Notes under the pieces: generated by a model
Told to the model about the DNA's origin: nothing
Seen by the model: the letters and a program-made list of their open reading frames with translations, nothing else
Databases searched by the model: none
Translations under genes and position numbers: made by a program
Assembly (NCBI GenBank): GCA_013399855.1
Contig: VXAY01004360.1
Coordinates: forward strand, 1,321,644-1,385,643
Source: Oxyruncus cristatus
Taxonomy: Eukaryota > Chordata > Aves > Passeriformes > Cotingidae
DNA length: 64,000 nucleotides
Direction of reading: 5' to 3'
In this document: positions 1 to 12,592 of the stretch, piece by piece
Position numbering within the stretch: position 1 is the stretch's first letter
Layout of the letters: every line of letters begins with the position of its first letter

Positions 1-2
1 TT

Positions 3-13
3 GGGGGGGGGGG
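3..13. repeat. Poly-G run (G11)
   Basis: Eleven consecutive G at the very start of the window. Similar runs lie at 993-1004 (G12) and 28107-28116 (G10), with a C12 run at 45690-45701. Long G/C mononucleotide runs are rare in vertebrate single-copy DNA and are prone to length error in sequencing. Confidence 0.9.
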
Positions 14-762
14 TAAGGGAAGGAAAATGTCCTGTGATTTTATTTTCTTTTTGTTAACTTCAGAGTGATGAATTTCAAAAGAAATTTGAAGGTAATAAAT
101 GTGTCTCTAGCCTCTGGTGGATGAATATAGATTGCAAGCAGAGCAGAAGGAGCTCAGGAAACTGGTTGCAGACAGCTGTGCCACCACTGGCTGATCCCCA
201 GCTGTGGCAGGACCTGCTTGGCTCAGCTGGCTGAGCTGCTTAGTATGCCTGCTTCCTAAACCATCAAATCCTTTGAGTTGGAATCCTTTGCTCATCTGGT
301 TTGCTTTGACTGATAAAACTAGGGAGAGCTTCTACAAGGGGCTGAGTCAATAGATGCAAATGAAGTGTTCTGCTATAAATCTTGACTGTGTCCAGCAGGT
401 CAGAATACAATTCGTATTGCACTGGCCACCTCAAGGGTTTACTCTGCATCCCTTTTTTTTCCCTTTAGGGGAGGTGGGAGTGGGGGGGCATAAACCATTG
501 CTGTTTAGAAGCACAGGAATGGAGAGGAGGTGGTGTTAGTCACGCAGGAGCCTATTTCCATACCTCTTGGATGAGGTCACATGAAAAGCGGGATTTCATT
601 GCACCTGATGCTCACAAATGTGTCTACATTGACTGGTTTAGTTGTTTACAGGGGAAATAGCAGGTTATGTGAGTGATCCTTGCTCGCACCATTGCCTGGA
701 TACTGCTAGACAGCAAAGGGGTTCAGTTTTGCTTGAGAAGCAAGCAGAGTGGGTCAGTAAGG

Positions 763-806
763 CTTCTTTTTTTTTTTTCTTTTTTTTTTTCTTTTTTTTT
801 TTTTTT
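763..806 (+). repeat. Pyrimidine tract, T-rich, 44 nt
   Basis: An uninterrupted C/T stretch, almost all T with four C interruptions. It makes the run of phenylalanines in the overlapping 69-codon open frame, which is therefore not a gene. It could be a simple repeat or the antisense trace of an old poly-A tail; no adjoining retrocopy is recognised. Confidence 0.9.
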
Positions 807-992
807 GTCCTCATGAAAAGAAGGAAAACCGTTTACAAGAACATATCTTAAGGTGTTTGGTGTTTATATCCTATTTATAGACCTGTAATTCATCCTCAGT
901 TAATATAACAACAAAGTTAATAAAATAACCTTTATTTTGATTCTCTGAATGATGCACCATCCCTCTTTGTGGCTGTTTTGTTCAAAAATAAA

Positions 993-1004
993 GGGGGGGG
1001 GGGG
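993..1004. repeat. Poly-G run (G12)
   Basis: Twelve consecutive G directly after an A-rich stretch, in AT-rich surroundings. It is simple-sequence DNA; its exact length in the assembly should be treated as uncertain. Confidence 0.9.
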
Positions 1005-4000
1005 TTATCCTGAGTACAAAGGGAGATGATAAAAGCTTCACTCTGTTTCTGGACCTCCTACGTAATATTGCCATAGTAACAAGGAGCTGAATGTGGCTGT
1101 TCATCACTGAATGCTGAGGTAAAGCAGACACTCTTCTTATTCAAAGGAATATTACTAAATTACAGATTTTCAAGGTGCCAATAAGGAATTAGGAAAAAAA
1201 TATGTGTCTTCCTTAGCACACTCCGTAAGCTAATAATAAAGTGCCACTTTGAAAGAAGAGAGGACAATTAACGCATTTAGCAAACATTTATAATGCTGTA
1301 AATCAGAGTGTTTTATCTTCCACACAAAGCAATGCTGAGGTGTGAGGTGCAGTCACAGATAATATATTTTGACATAAAAGTTACATGACATGAGCAGCTC
1401 TCTTTTCTTCTGCCTAATGCATTTCTGGCGTGGCTGTTGCCAAATATTTGTATTGCAGCATTGACTGGCTATCCTCTAATCCAGATTAAAGTATAAGTGG
1501 GTAAGGTATTTTGTGTATTTAGAACTGCATGATGTCTCCTAGATCCTGGTGCTATATTTTAACCATTAAACCACCTCCGGGGAGGGATTAAATTCTGTTC
1601 CAGGTCTGTGCATCAGGTAAATATGTATGTCTTTGACATTTCAGTGGAAAAAGGAATAGCTCAATTACTCACAGGAAAGAATTGGGAAGGATAAAAAAGT
1701 ACACCCATTTCAGTGCACTATTACTAGTGTAACTACTGTTACTACTGTAACTTCTCTGTGCTTTACAGTAAGAGTTAGATATTTAACTTGTTGCATTTCT
1801 GTGTCCAATAACAGCCTTCCCCCTCCATCTTTTTTCACTTTTCTGAATTCTATGAAATGATGGATTAAAAATGAAATTTGTTGCTCTGCACACACTCTCA
1901 GAGGCCTTATTAAATTGCAAGTTGCTTGTTCTGGTTTTCTTTTCTGCAAGCTTTTTCAGTCTGAAGCATGTTTAAAATGAGAGCTTGAAGCGTGGAGCAG
2001 ATCTTTACTATGAGCCACAGCTGCCTTCTGAGATCAGGAGGTAGGAAGTGGCTGCAGGAACAGCTTTTTATACACAGGTGTTCTCTGCCAGTCTCTCATG
2101 CCTCTGGTTGGGGTTACAACAAGGACAAGAGCTGGAGGCAACAGGTTTGGGGAAAGTGATCTGTACTCAGATGCCTGGGAAAATGATACAGATTCAGGTC
2201 AGAGCCAGGCTGAAGGGATGGAAAGACTCAGCCAGGAAGAGCAATAGCTGGAGACTGCTACTGTTGGAGCTTGCAGAAGTGGAGACTGAGCTGAGAGTGC
2301 TGGAAAATCCCTGTGAAATGCCAAAGTAAATGGATGTCCGAACTCCTCCTGCGTTTGACTCAGGTAGCAGGTGACAAACTGGCTCCACTTTCTTCTCTCA
2401 GCTCTGTGCTGGCACCCAGGCAATCCTACACATGCTGGCAGCTGCTGTGGCAGGCAAGGTGGTACATAAGGTGCCATTGCTTTGAGAAGGCAGGAGGTAG
2501 GGTGGCCTTCACTTTCTCCTTTTTGAAAAGAGCACCCTAAGCAGTCGCACACAGATGCACACCATGGTTGTGGGGTCAAGCACACTGAAGTTAGGTATGA
2601 AATAGTTCAACCATCCCCCTTTATTTATGTGCTCATATAGCCTTTTTATAAGTGATCTCAACATCACTTACATGCTTAGAATTTACTCTTCCTTGTGGAA
2701 CCTAATTGTGTATCAAGGAGTTTTTTATGCCTTCCAGTGATGGGTTTTACAACAGCTCCCTGCACTGGCCAGTAGAAAATGCCAGAACTTGCCTAATTAT
2801 GTAGCCTGTTGGGCTGCATGTTGACATGTTCTGGTTGATATTGACTGGCAAATTCAAACTTTCAAGTTCTGAGCATCCTAATGGGGGTCTTCTTGTATTT
2901 CATCTGCCAGGGAGTTCTGTGTGGAAGGGAATAAGTAAAGATCATATAACTTGGTCTCTTTCCACAGTGTGAACAGTTGCCTGAATGGTATTTTTATTTC
3001 TTGTCTGTGAGTAATAAATACTTTTTTTTTTTTCCTGTGAAACTGTGTCTTATCTGACTTGTGGAGCTCCAGTTTCAAAAACAGCTCTTAGGATTTCAAG
3101 GGCAGCTTTGTTTGCATGGGAAACTGGGTTCATGAGGAGGCAGGAAACAAAGATTTGGAAGAGGAAAAATTTATTTGTGGATTACTGTTTCTTTCAGATT
3201 ACTGTAATTAAATGAAAAATTGATAGTTTTAGGAACAAATGAAGTGCAGGATTCCTCTCTACCTGGTTCATGTCCTGGTCTTAGGGAAGAGTTATTGCTT
3301 CCTTTGTGTCCTCTTTGCCTTGTCTAGTAGTCCCAGAAGAGAAGTTAAATATTGTTAAAAAGTGAAATGTTGACACAAGGCAGTGTTGGTTTGTGTTGGG
3401 GTTCAATAGGGTATCTTATGTACCGCCAGCAGTTAATCCAATACATGAATGACCAGCGAAGAACATTAGCACACAAACAGGCAGATTTGACCTTGGATTT
3501 AACAGTACATTTACAGTGACTTCTCAGCAGTTGTGTTCATTTGGGCTAAGATTTGGGTCACATAAAGGAAGGATATGTATGTCAACATATATATTTGATT
3601 TTTCATTCACTGAATACTTTTTCTGCTTTTCCTTGTGTACATGGCAGGATGCTGCACACTGTAACTCACGCTTGTGTGAGGCCAGCCTGTATTACTTATG
3701 TTGTTTCCTCTTCTTTAAACAACCACTGGTTGATTTATTCTTCACCCATCTCAAGGCTGAACGACTGGTGCTGCAGGAGGTATGGAATCTCAATAGTAAA
3801 AGATATACTGCATACAAAGTCTTAAGCTTTGCAGATGGAGAGTTGCATGATCTTAAAAGGAGTCTTAGACTGTCTTGTTGCAGAAAGTTTTCTTATGGTA
3901 GTTTATTACTTGTTTGTTTAGCTTTCTGCACCTTTGCTGTGCTATCTTCAAGTCCCTTTGATGTTGGTCCAGAAATAAATTTCACACCTATGTTGGTAGG

Positions 4001-5624
4001 GAAGAGGTGAATAGGCACTGACTCACAACAATACCTCTTCATCTAAGCTTATGTGTATGTCTGTTTTGTATGTTCACTGTAGACTAAAGCTTTGAGCTCA
4101 GCTCCAGGAAGCTTACTGAATTCTCTCAGAATAGTGCTGCTGGGAACCTCTGTGTGGGAAGAGGCAAATGGGATATCACCAGGGAGATGCTACATGATGG
4201 AGTGGGGGAGGGCAAAATAGAAAAATAAGGTTCATGTGAAGGAGAGTAGACAGGAGCTTAGGGACATGGCACAACAACAAAATACCTCAGTCTGTGGCGT
4301 GGTTCCATTTCTCTCTCATAAATCTTGTACTGCACACACGGTTCTCAGTAGCATCATCTTGCCTCTAGAGAATGCAAGCACCTGCACCATCTGTCAGCCT
4401 CGACCTCAGAGGCAGGACATCCCTGGCTGTTTGCTGGTAACTCAGTGTGGGTGTACATTGATTTAAAACCATAGAATAACCAGTGCTTTTCCCCCTTGCT
4501 ACTTTCGGCAGAACTGTAAAGGTTTGCTTCTGTTTGCTGCTCAGGATCCTTTCAATGTTCGATTTAAAAATGAGAGGAGAACAGGCATGGATGGAATTAC
4601 TGCCACTGATTTTAAGCTTCCGCCTTTAGCCCTCTCGCTTACAAGACCCTGGAGGTGCCATAAGGTATTATTGCTGTGTTTCTTCGCTCTGGGCACTGTT
4701 GCTGCCTGACACTTGGAGAGTGAGGGCTGTGAGGTGGGTGCCAAGGCTGCCTTCCACTCTTCCCAACAGAGCGGGTGCCCACAGGCCTTTCTGCAGGGTG
4801 GGAACCACCAGGATTATGCATGTTTGCTGGTGTCCTTGGTAACTACGTATTACTTACAATGAAAGCGGGATTCTTCCCACTTCAAGCAATTTGCCTCTTG
4901 AGCAGTGCTTTGGTGCTTAACCACTGAGACGGATTTTGCAAATAAGCTGGAGGAGGAGGTAGTGGTGTTTTATGCTTATGTTTTTGTATTTTGTTGTTGT
5001 TGTTTTCTTTTAACAAAACAAAGCTTCTTTTTAAGTGTCAGTCATTTTTATTGTACTGTCATTTTGCTGTCACATCTGCCTCATTTTGCTGCTTATTAGA
5101 TATATATTAGCTATTCACTGACTTTCAAAATCAATCATTGGCATTCTTGAGATTTCACAGCAACAAACTGTACTAGTGAGAGAGAGAAACATGTTGTGCA
5201 GGAATAATGTCAGTAATGCCAGATATGGTAACTATTTTCTTTGCAGGTGTCAATCTCCTGCAAACAAGAAGGGTGTGGTCAGACGATCTCAAATAGCACT
5301 GGTGAGGGACAAGTGAATGTGCATGTTAACTCTTTTGTTTTGTCTCTTGACCTCTGGTGTGGAAGCTTGTACCACCTCAGAATTATTGCCACAAAAGCTA
5401 TGGCCTGTATGATTTAGAATGAGGGGATGCTTTCTGAAAGGGCTGTTTCTTGGAAAGACACTTAGGAATTTGGTGAGCCCAGAAAAGTATCAGGCTTTAG
5501 CCAGAGTTGGATGCCGAGCCATTGATAATTTAGAATAAACCAAGAGAAAACATCTCGCAGATAGAATATACTAACTAATGTAAGATTTTTCTGTATGTGG
5601 TACATGAATACTTTAGTTCCTCAG

Positions 5625-5808
5625 GCCAGATATGAGGTCACAGGTCAGTACAAGACAAAGAGCTGACCTGTTTTACGCTACTGCCACTGAACAACCCATT
5701 CCAACCCAGACCTCAAAAATGAGAGCACATGCTTATCCTGAACCTTCATGTTGTACTTGCCTGGAATACTTGCTTAGAGAGAGTCTGACAGATAGCTTGT
5801 TCAATCAG
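5625..5808 (+). other. Candidate exon, open, unidentified
   Basis: Seen: the acceptor-like tttagttcctcag ends at 5624 and a CAG|gtagtg donor follows 5808. The 184 bases between are open in one frame (one base, then 61 codons) with a mixed, protein-like composition including a Cys-rich CCTC motif followed by a LEYLLRESL stretch. No domain is recognised. The donor matches consensus only in part. Decoy exons like this are common, so this is a weak call that agrees with the + strand G/T bias of the window. Confidence 0.13.
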
Positions 5809-7727
5809 GTAGTGCATGTCTTCCAGATTAGTCTAGTTTTAGTGAGACATTTTTATAAAACTATTTTTTTTTTCTTTTTGGTCTCTGCTTTGATTCTTTT
5901 TTATCGCAGCACAATTCTGTGTGTTTTTTAGATGTGCAACAGACACTCAACCAATTAACATAGTTTACTTCTTTGTATCAAAACTTTGGGCAAGTCTTGC
6001 ATATCTGTGAGTCATCAGAGCTGTTGTACTGCCACAGGCCATCCCTTCAGACCTCCAGCTGTTGCCCATGTCCTGCAGGTCATGAGTCACACTTGCCTAG
6101 TATGGATGTCCCTGATACACTAATTGCATCACACATGGCACAAGAAGCCTTCCATTTCAGCAGGATTTATAGGTTGTTAAGGATGACATTTTTGTGGTTT
6201 GCTGGTGCAGCCTGTAGAATTTTGGCTATCCGTTTTTTTTTTTTTGTACAGCAGAAGAGTGTGTCTGCTGAGTGTTAACTTGTCAGTAAGTATGCACAAC
6301 TTCCACTCCAGTTTACTGGAGATGTCTGAGATCCAGAAGAAGGTTCTTGGCATTTAAATATGTGTAGTGTGGACAAGTGTGTTATTACAGCCAGCTTTAT
6401 TCTAGCTTCATTCTGGTTGTTGGCTGCAGTTAGCCCCAAGTTTCACACCTGGGGGTAGCAGCCCAGGCACATGTATTGAGTCAGTTACTCAGAGCCTTAG
6501 AAACACAGTACTCAGGCTACTTCTTTATATTTTGAAGTAGAGTGTTAGCCTATGTTATTGCTTCATAGTAGCAAAATGAAAAGTACTTATGAATTAAATG
6601 CTCAATTACATGCTCAAATAGATGCTTGAATTGCACATGTTTTAGAAGGGTCTGAATTATATAGTGGCAAAGACAAACCAGAAGGTAGCCATTGCCACAA
6701 TTGCACAGCCTCCCTTTTTTTTGGCACTGATTTATCTTTGTACAGAATAACCACAGAAGGGGAGTATCAAACATGGCAAAGAGAAGAGGATAAATGGCAA
6801 ATGAGTATTTAGGGAGGATGATCAGGAAGGTATGGTGAAGCAAGTCCTGATGGATCTGGTCATGCCATTATGGCAGGTTACCTGGTAACCAACTGTACTG
6901 AATTTCAGGATTTCTGATCAAGTAGCAAGGAAATGGTTCTGTTGCCCAAGGGCTGGAACTCCCTATTTAGTACCCAGATGCCAAGAAAGTTTCTGTGTTG
7001 GTGGAGCACCTTGGTTTAGCTGGTAAGACAACGGATTCTGACATCAGTTGTGATTACTCTAGTGCTATGTTCAATTAATTTGTTTATTTTTAGACTTTGT
7101 TTATATCTGTGCAGGCAAGAGAAAAATTTGACTATATAGCCTAAAAGGCTGAAAGCAGCCTTCAAAAAAATTACACAGACTAAGGGAAATTAGACTTTTA
7201 GGTGTGATATTTTGCTGTTCCTTTGCTTCAGTGCTCATTGTTTTCAACTGCTAGCCGGTGAGAGTCTGCAGATGAAGGCTGGTAAGGAGTTCTTTGATCA
7301 ATTTCAGTATAGAAATATGTATCACCGGCGTGTCACATTAAAGTTTACCTTGATTAACCGAGACATTAGAGGGATGATATTCAACAGTATTTACTTGCAC
7401 GATGGCATATGCAAGTATGTGCTGTGTCAGAGGACACTTTTTAAAAAAGCTTTTGTAATGAGCGTTGTGGGATAATCTCAGTATTTTCTTATGGTTTGTG
7501 CTCAGCTTTGGGTTTTATTTCATCAGGGTGCAGTTTGACACATACAGGTCTCAGCTCATGCCTTGCTAATAAACTACAAGAAATGTGCTTTTTCTTCAAG
7601 TACTTTCATGTCATTTGCCGGACAATGGCATGCAGTAGTATGACAGCTCTAATCCTGTAGTGCCAGAGACAGTAATTGTATGCAGTTGAAGAGGCACCAT
7701 GTATTCAAACTTAGCAGCGCCTCTTCA

Positions 7728-7979
7728 GATATACAAGGGGTAGTGCTTTGAAACTGAAGTGCAGGCAATTTAGATTAGATATAAGGAAGAAGTTTTTGAG
7801 AAGGAGAGTGGTGAAACACTGAAACAGGTTGCCCAGAGAGGTGGGGGATGCCCCATCCCTGGAAACATTCAAGGTCAGGCTGGAGAGGGCTCTGAGCAAC
7901 CTGGACTAGTTGAAGATGTCCCTCCTCATTGCAATGGGATTGGATGAAATGTCCCACCCTAAACAATTCTATGATTCTA
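7728..7979 (+). mobile_element. CR1 LINE, 5'-truncated 3' end, sense on +
   Basis: This is the classic avian CR1 3' end. The block runs from acaaggggtagtgctttgaa, through the conserved motif caggttgcccagagaggt at about 7826 and the segment ending gagcaacctggactag, to the terminal attctatgattcta at 7964-7978. CR1 is a non-LTR retrotransposon that inserts by target-primed reverse transcription and ends in a short 8-bp-type repeat and not in poly-A, as seen here. Only about 250 bases of 3' UTR/ORF2 end remain and no reverse transcriptase is encoded. The open frames called on the - strand here (7711-7966) are shadows of the repeat. It has diverged moderately from the consensus as I know it, so it is an old insertion. 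Confidence 0.95.
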
Positions 7980-8116
7980 CAACTCTGCTGGAAATTTGAA
8001 TGTACTTTTCTTTCAGAAAGCTGATTCCTATGGCTTTTCTTTTCCTCCTTTTACTATTTCTCTGATCCCACATTGATGTTTGGCATATTATGCAGCTGAA
8101 GTCACTTCTCTGTACA

Positions 8117-8360
8117 TTAAGCCAGCTAGCGGTCCAAACTCCCGGAGACTCGGGCAGCATATAGGAACAAGCTGTAGACGTCACCCAAATCCCCTTGTAG
8201 GGAGTGCGGGTCCCAAGCAGGCGGGTGCCGGGGCTCAGGGAAGGCAGGCGGGCGCTGAAGGACATTCAGGTCAATGTTGCCATCTACTGGGGCCCTGCGG
8301 GAGTTGCCAGTTGCGTACAGCTGGAAGATCCTGCCCTCTGGTATTTGTAGTCCGGAGCTG
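8117..8360. promoter_or_regulatory. Small CpG-rich patch
   Basis: Twelve CpG dinucleotides were counted between 8128 and 8355, against very few in the flanking kilobases, with locally high GC. It is too short to be a standard CpG island but is the sort of patch that marks an enhancer, an insulator or a minor promoter. It includes a CTCF-like site at 8276-8290 and overlaps an open - strand frame (8126-8428). It directly follows the CR1 insertion but shares no sequence with it. Confidence 0.4.
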
Positions 8361-8428
8361 GAGAGTGTGCAGATAATAGCACATGCCAGCAGCTGAAAAA
8401 TAAAAGCCTCCCGCCCAGGTTCTTTCAA
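8126..8428 (-). other. Candidate - strand open frame, possible exon
   Basis: Seen: 100 codons open on the - strand, and the frame stays open further upstream to at least 8530. The track start at 8428 is TTG, not ATG, so there is no true initiator. The translation contains a hydrophobic segment FIFQLLACAIICTL followed by a mixed polar part (for example RIFQLYATGNSRR). An acceptor-like ttttatttttcag on the - strand precedes CTGCTGGCATG. I do not recognise a family. High local GC alone makes long open frames, so this is weak. It could be an internal exon of a leftward gene or chance. Confidence 0.15.
8276..8290 (-). promoter_or_regulatory. CTCF-like binding site
   Basis: Read on the - strand the site is CCAGTAGATGGCAAC, which matches the vertebrate CTCF core (CCASYAGRKGGCRSY) at 14 of 15 positions, with the mismatch at the weak fourteenth. 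It sits in the CpG-rich patch, a usual setting for CTCF occupancy. CTCF is a zinc-finger protein that anchors chromatin loops and insulators. The match is by eye; occupancy is not shown by sequence. Confidence 0.4.
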
Positions 8429-11400
8429 GCTGAGTTTAGAGAAAAGAAGCTTCCAGAAACTGGGAAAGGAAAAGGTTTCTTGGACTAAATCTGCTGGTGC
8501 CTTCCGCTTTTCCCAGGGAAAAAAGCTACCACCAATATGGACATTTCCTTCAAGCAGTTACTACTGGCCTGTACTTTACGATACTTGAAAAGTATTCTGT
8601 ACAAGGTGGTTTTGCTCATATTCATTGCTCTGTGCCCTGAACGTCTCAATTTCCAAATTAGTCAACGAGTACTTGCATCAAATAAAAGTGTTAGTATTTT
8701 TGTACTCCTAAGAGGCCTGTAGTACTATGAGAAAAGTTATGCCTCATCTTCTTTGTTGCATTAATCAATTTCTTTTAACTATTTAATGCAGATAAATTTG
8801 TTAGGTATATATCAAAGTCTGTCTCTTCAGTTTTAAGGACACAATAAAACAAGTATGTGAAATGACATTTCAAAGTGCTTATTATTTAAACAGTTTCAAC
8901 TTGCTAAACAACTTGAGTCCCTTCAGCTTTTCCTTTTATTTTCCTTCTATCCAGGATATATATAAGTATGTTGATAAAGGATGAAAAATACATATATTTA
9001 ACAAAAAAAAAAAAATCTGTCATGGGTAAATTAGTTACACACCCACTGGCCTGCCTTCCTCCCCCCATGCCAGCTTAAAATGTACTATGATCTCTACAGC
9101 CAGATAAATGCTATCTATGACTGCTACCAGGACTTGCTGAATAGGGAAGTTCAAAGGCAGAGAATTCAGATCTCAATGTCTGATTTTATCATCAAAAAAA
9201 ATTTTGAACACCAAAAGAAGGAAAAAAGTGTGAAGTTTGAGAGGCAGGAGGATGTTGGGCAGAAGGGGTAGCCAATATTTATGTATTAAATTCTTTGAAT
9301 TATGAGAAGAAATTTGTTTTCAGAAAGACTTTATTTATATTTTCCTCTGAATGCTTTCTTCGTGCAGGAAAGGATTTTCTATGTTCAGTTCAGCTAAAAT
9401 GGACCAATTGGCATTGAGGGCTGGAATTATTAAGGTGCAGCTTTGGCACAGATCTTTGAACAATTTATGCATTATAATAATAATTCAGTAGGTTTAAAAG
9501 CAGTAAAAAATGACTATACATGAAACACAATAATAGCAAAATGTATCAGGCAACTGGAAGGCAGTTTACAACAGTAACTACAAGAGTAATTATTTTTTCC
9601 CGTGATAGGTGCAAAGATACGTGAGATATTAAAACCACTTTTCTAGTTATGCAGTCACTGAAAAAATAACCTAGTAGGAAGTGTGATGTTCTGTTTTCTT
9701 GCTTTACTTTGATATATGAAGAAATTCTGAAATAAATAATATAAATAAAATACGATCTCTTAGTAACGCGTTGAATTAAACTGCTGTAACAAGAAACTGC
9801 AGACAACCCAGCAATCTCCGAACTCTTTTTATAGCTTGCAATTCACCAAATGCCAATTGTAGAAATCTCCTTCCTGTCTGTCACTCAGGTTGCTAACAGT
9901 GGCATCTGTTTATGGACTCTTACCCTTTGCAGTTGCTATTCTTTCTTTTTCTCAGAAGAAGAGAAAGGCTTTCCAAAATTTTCACGGGTTAAGCATGCTA
10001 TATTTTCAGGAAGCACTGGGGAACAAACCTGCCTGGAGTGAAATAGCACATTTATTTTGGTGATACACCAGTCTGCAAAATCCCAGTGGACATCAATATC
10101 TAAATGTTAGGGGTTGTAGGTTTGGTCTGTCAGCTTGACTGCACAACAGCTTTGTTACTTGATAGGAATTTTCCCCCCTGTATGCATTAAGGTTTTTACT
10201 CCTGATGGTATTATTTTGTCTAGCTATGAATTTCCACATGCTGTCTTGCACTGTTATTGCCCAGCTTGTGATTCTGTTTTTACAAAATCTTGTTAAGCTG
10301 GCTTGCTGACAGAAATACAGTCAGAGCAGTGAGCTGAATTTTGTTCATTTACAACTAGCCTGCAGGCAGAAATAGTTCTTGTCCTCTCTCTCATGGGCTG
10401 TGCCTTCTGTCAGCTCAAGGATTTTGTGCTGAGGTGCCCTGTTGCCCCTTAGCAGAGTTTTCCCTGGGGTATCCTCATTTCTTTACGCTATTTATTCCTC
10501 CAGCAGGGTCAGTGAAGACATGAACATGTTGGCCTCTGAAATAGATGCCACAAATCAGTCTAGCACTTCTTTCTAATTTTAATGGAGATGAGCTACGAGA
10601 TGTAATTTCTTGAATCTCTCAGTTAAGATGTAGAGAGACTGCAAATTTTAAAGCAACAAACATCCCCAAATCCAACACTTTGAAGTGAGTAGGAGCTCCT
10701 GGGTCATCAGCACTTGTCGGAAACAGGCTGCTTAACCAGGTGTCTGAAGCCATTACAGTCTTTTTTCTTTCTGAAAACATTGGTGTCAGTGTTTGAGGAA
10801 ATATATAACAAAAATGCTTGCACAGTGTTAGCAGCACCTCTTTGAACAGCCTCATACAAAGCCAATGGATACTGCAGCATCCAAACTCAGCACTCCTGTG
10901 CCAAGCCAAGCATTTTGCTTGAAGATTCGTTACATTTATTACTGTTAGATTTTGTTTGGTGGTATGTATTTTGGGGGGTTGTTTGCTTTCAACTTTTCAT
11001 TAACCAAACCCAAATGTCAGGCTTGTTGTGGTTTTCTGTGTTTTGTTTTGGTTTTGGTTGTTTGTTTTTCTTTTGTTTGTTTGAATTTTTTTAAGTTTCT
11101 TCTATCAGGACTTTTCATTCCCTATCTTACACTGTCTGCTTTCAAAACTTACTTGAGATGGGATATCCTAAACAATTGCTGCAACATCTGCTAAAACATG
11201 TTTCTTTGCAGAGTATAGCACAACTAAATGTATGCAATATATTATGTTCTTATTCTTGCTTCCTCATTTCTGTCTTAAACTGAAAATTCAGTTTAACTCC
11301 ATAGTCTCCATAGATGAATGAGTTAATCAAGCTGTGTGCTGTTACTTGAATTGGAGACTTTTTTCAAAGAACTAGTACAGGTTTTCGACTATATAAACTA

Positions 11401-11929
11401 TATAAGCAATATACTAAAACACAGATTTAAAAATAGACCAATTTCTGATAAATTCTTTATTTAGTCAATTAGGAAAGGAGGGGAAGAAACATGAAGGTGG
11501 TACCATGACTTATCATCTATTATGGAACATATCATGGCACAAGTGTTTACATTTTACCTCAGAGTAAACTCTTCAGCCTGTGTTGGCTGACTCTTGAGGG
11601 CTGACTCATCCTGCCAGCAGCCTTCAGCAGCCTGGCTTGTTGGACTAACAGCCTGCGTGGTGTGGGACTCATGTTTTAATGGCACGGCTACACTTCCGCC
11701 ACAGCACTTTGTAATCTCATTGTAGGCAGGTGCTCATAATTTATACTGGGGGTTGTTCTGTCTGAATAATCTTGTACTAAGGCTTTGGGGGGCTCACAGA
11801 TGCCCAAGCACCACAAAGAAGTAAGTAAGAGCTGAACTAATCGAATGGAGGAGGCAAGGGGTATTCCCTGTGCTGGGAAGTGTGGTCCTTCACTATTGCT
11901 TGTAACTCTGCAGCATTATTTGTGTGTTG
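8361..11929. other. Unannotated AT-rich sequence
   Basis: No gene or dispersed repeat is recognised. An open stretch from 9074, after a decent acceptor (tcctccccccatgccag), runs about 66 codons with tyrosine- and glutamine-rich composition, but no convincing donor closes it. A G/T tract lies at 11025-11096. The remainder shows only AT-rich low-information sequence. Confidence 0.55.
11025..11096 (+). repeat. G/T-rich tract
   Basis: A run built mostly of TTTG and TTGG units with a few C and A. It is one of about nine such tracts in the window, nearly all with G/T on the + strand. It accounts for the hydrophobic frame at 10952-11194, which is not a gene. Confidence 0.8.
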
Positions 11930-12348
11930 AGCTTTGATAGGCTGCAGCAGAACCATCAGCAATCCGATTTCCCCCGTTGTAACCACATGATCTGGACCTT
12001 TACTAGGTGGCAATGGTTTTTGCGTTTTGTGGTGATGAGTCCCTCAGGGTGGCAGCTCTCCTGTCCAGAGGTCCCAGCATGACGATACTTTTGTCCTAGC
12101 AATTGCAGCCAGAGAGAGCAATGAGAATATGTGAGAGAGCCAGTGCTGCAGACACCGTGGTCATTGAAGAAGGAGGGGAAGGTGGTGCTCCAGGTGCTGG
12201 AGCAGAGGTTCCCCTGCAGCTTGCAGTGCAGGCTACTCCCCTGCAGCCCACAGAGATCCATGGTGGAGCAGAGATCCACCTGCAGCCTATGGATGACCCC
12301 ATGTAACAGCAGGTGGATGCCTGAAGGAGGGTGAAGGCTTGTGAGAAG

Positions 12349-12592
12349 CCCATGCTGGAGTAGGATCCTGGCAGGACCCTATCCATGGGGAAGGAGCAAG
12401 TTTGCTGGCAGGACTTGTGACCCTGTGGGGGACCCATGCTGGAGAAGCCATTTCCTGAAGGACTGCACCCATGGAAGGGACCCACGCTGGAGCGTGATCA
12501 TGAAGATCATGGAGAACTGCAGCCCATGAGAAGGACTCGCCTTGGAGGAGTTCATGGAGGACTGTCACCTGTGGAAGGGATCCATGCTGGAG
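12349..12592. repeat. Degenerate tandem units inside the LTR
   Basis: Five copies of a cccatgctggag-like motif (two with changes) start near 12349, 12433, 12481, 12536 and 12581, so the last four are spaced 45-55 bases apart. The spacers share gaaggactgcacccatgg-type sequence. This is a minisatellite-like array of roughly 50-bp units within the LTR and is characteristic of this family. It explains the open, repetitive frames at 12287-12624. Confidence 0.7.

Larger units (their letters stand above)
1..7727. other. Unannotated AT-rich single-copy sequence
   Basis: No gene, RNA gene or dispersed repeat is recognised here apart from the short items listed separately. The composition is AT-rich with scattered poly-T. 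The longest open frame of the whole window (3516-4010, 164 codons including a leucine/phenylalanine-rich start) lies here but has no recognisable domain and no codon-like composition. A slightly GC-richer patch at 2040-2560 carries overlapping open frames on both strands, which is a sign of composition and not of coding. It could be intron or intergenic sequence. Confidence 0.6.

Noticed and set aside
3516..4010. Longest open frame in the window (164 codons)
   Set aside because: No domain, skewed to Phe/Leu/Cys from T-rich DNA, no splice or Kozak support, and a second frame is open over the same stretch.
7711..7966. Two - strand frames of about 62 codons
   Set aside because: They lie entirely within the CR1 3' end and read the repeat backwards.
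9074..9271. Possible exon after a good acceptor, Tyr/Gln-rich start
   Set aside because: No convincing donor, A-rich second half, no recognised family; kept only as a note in the block entry.
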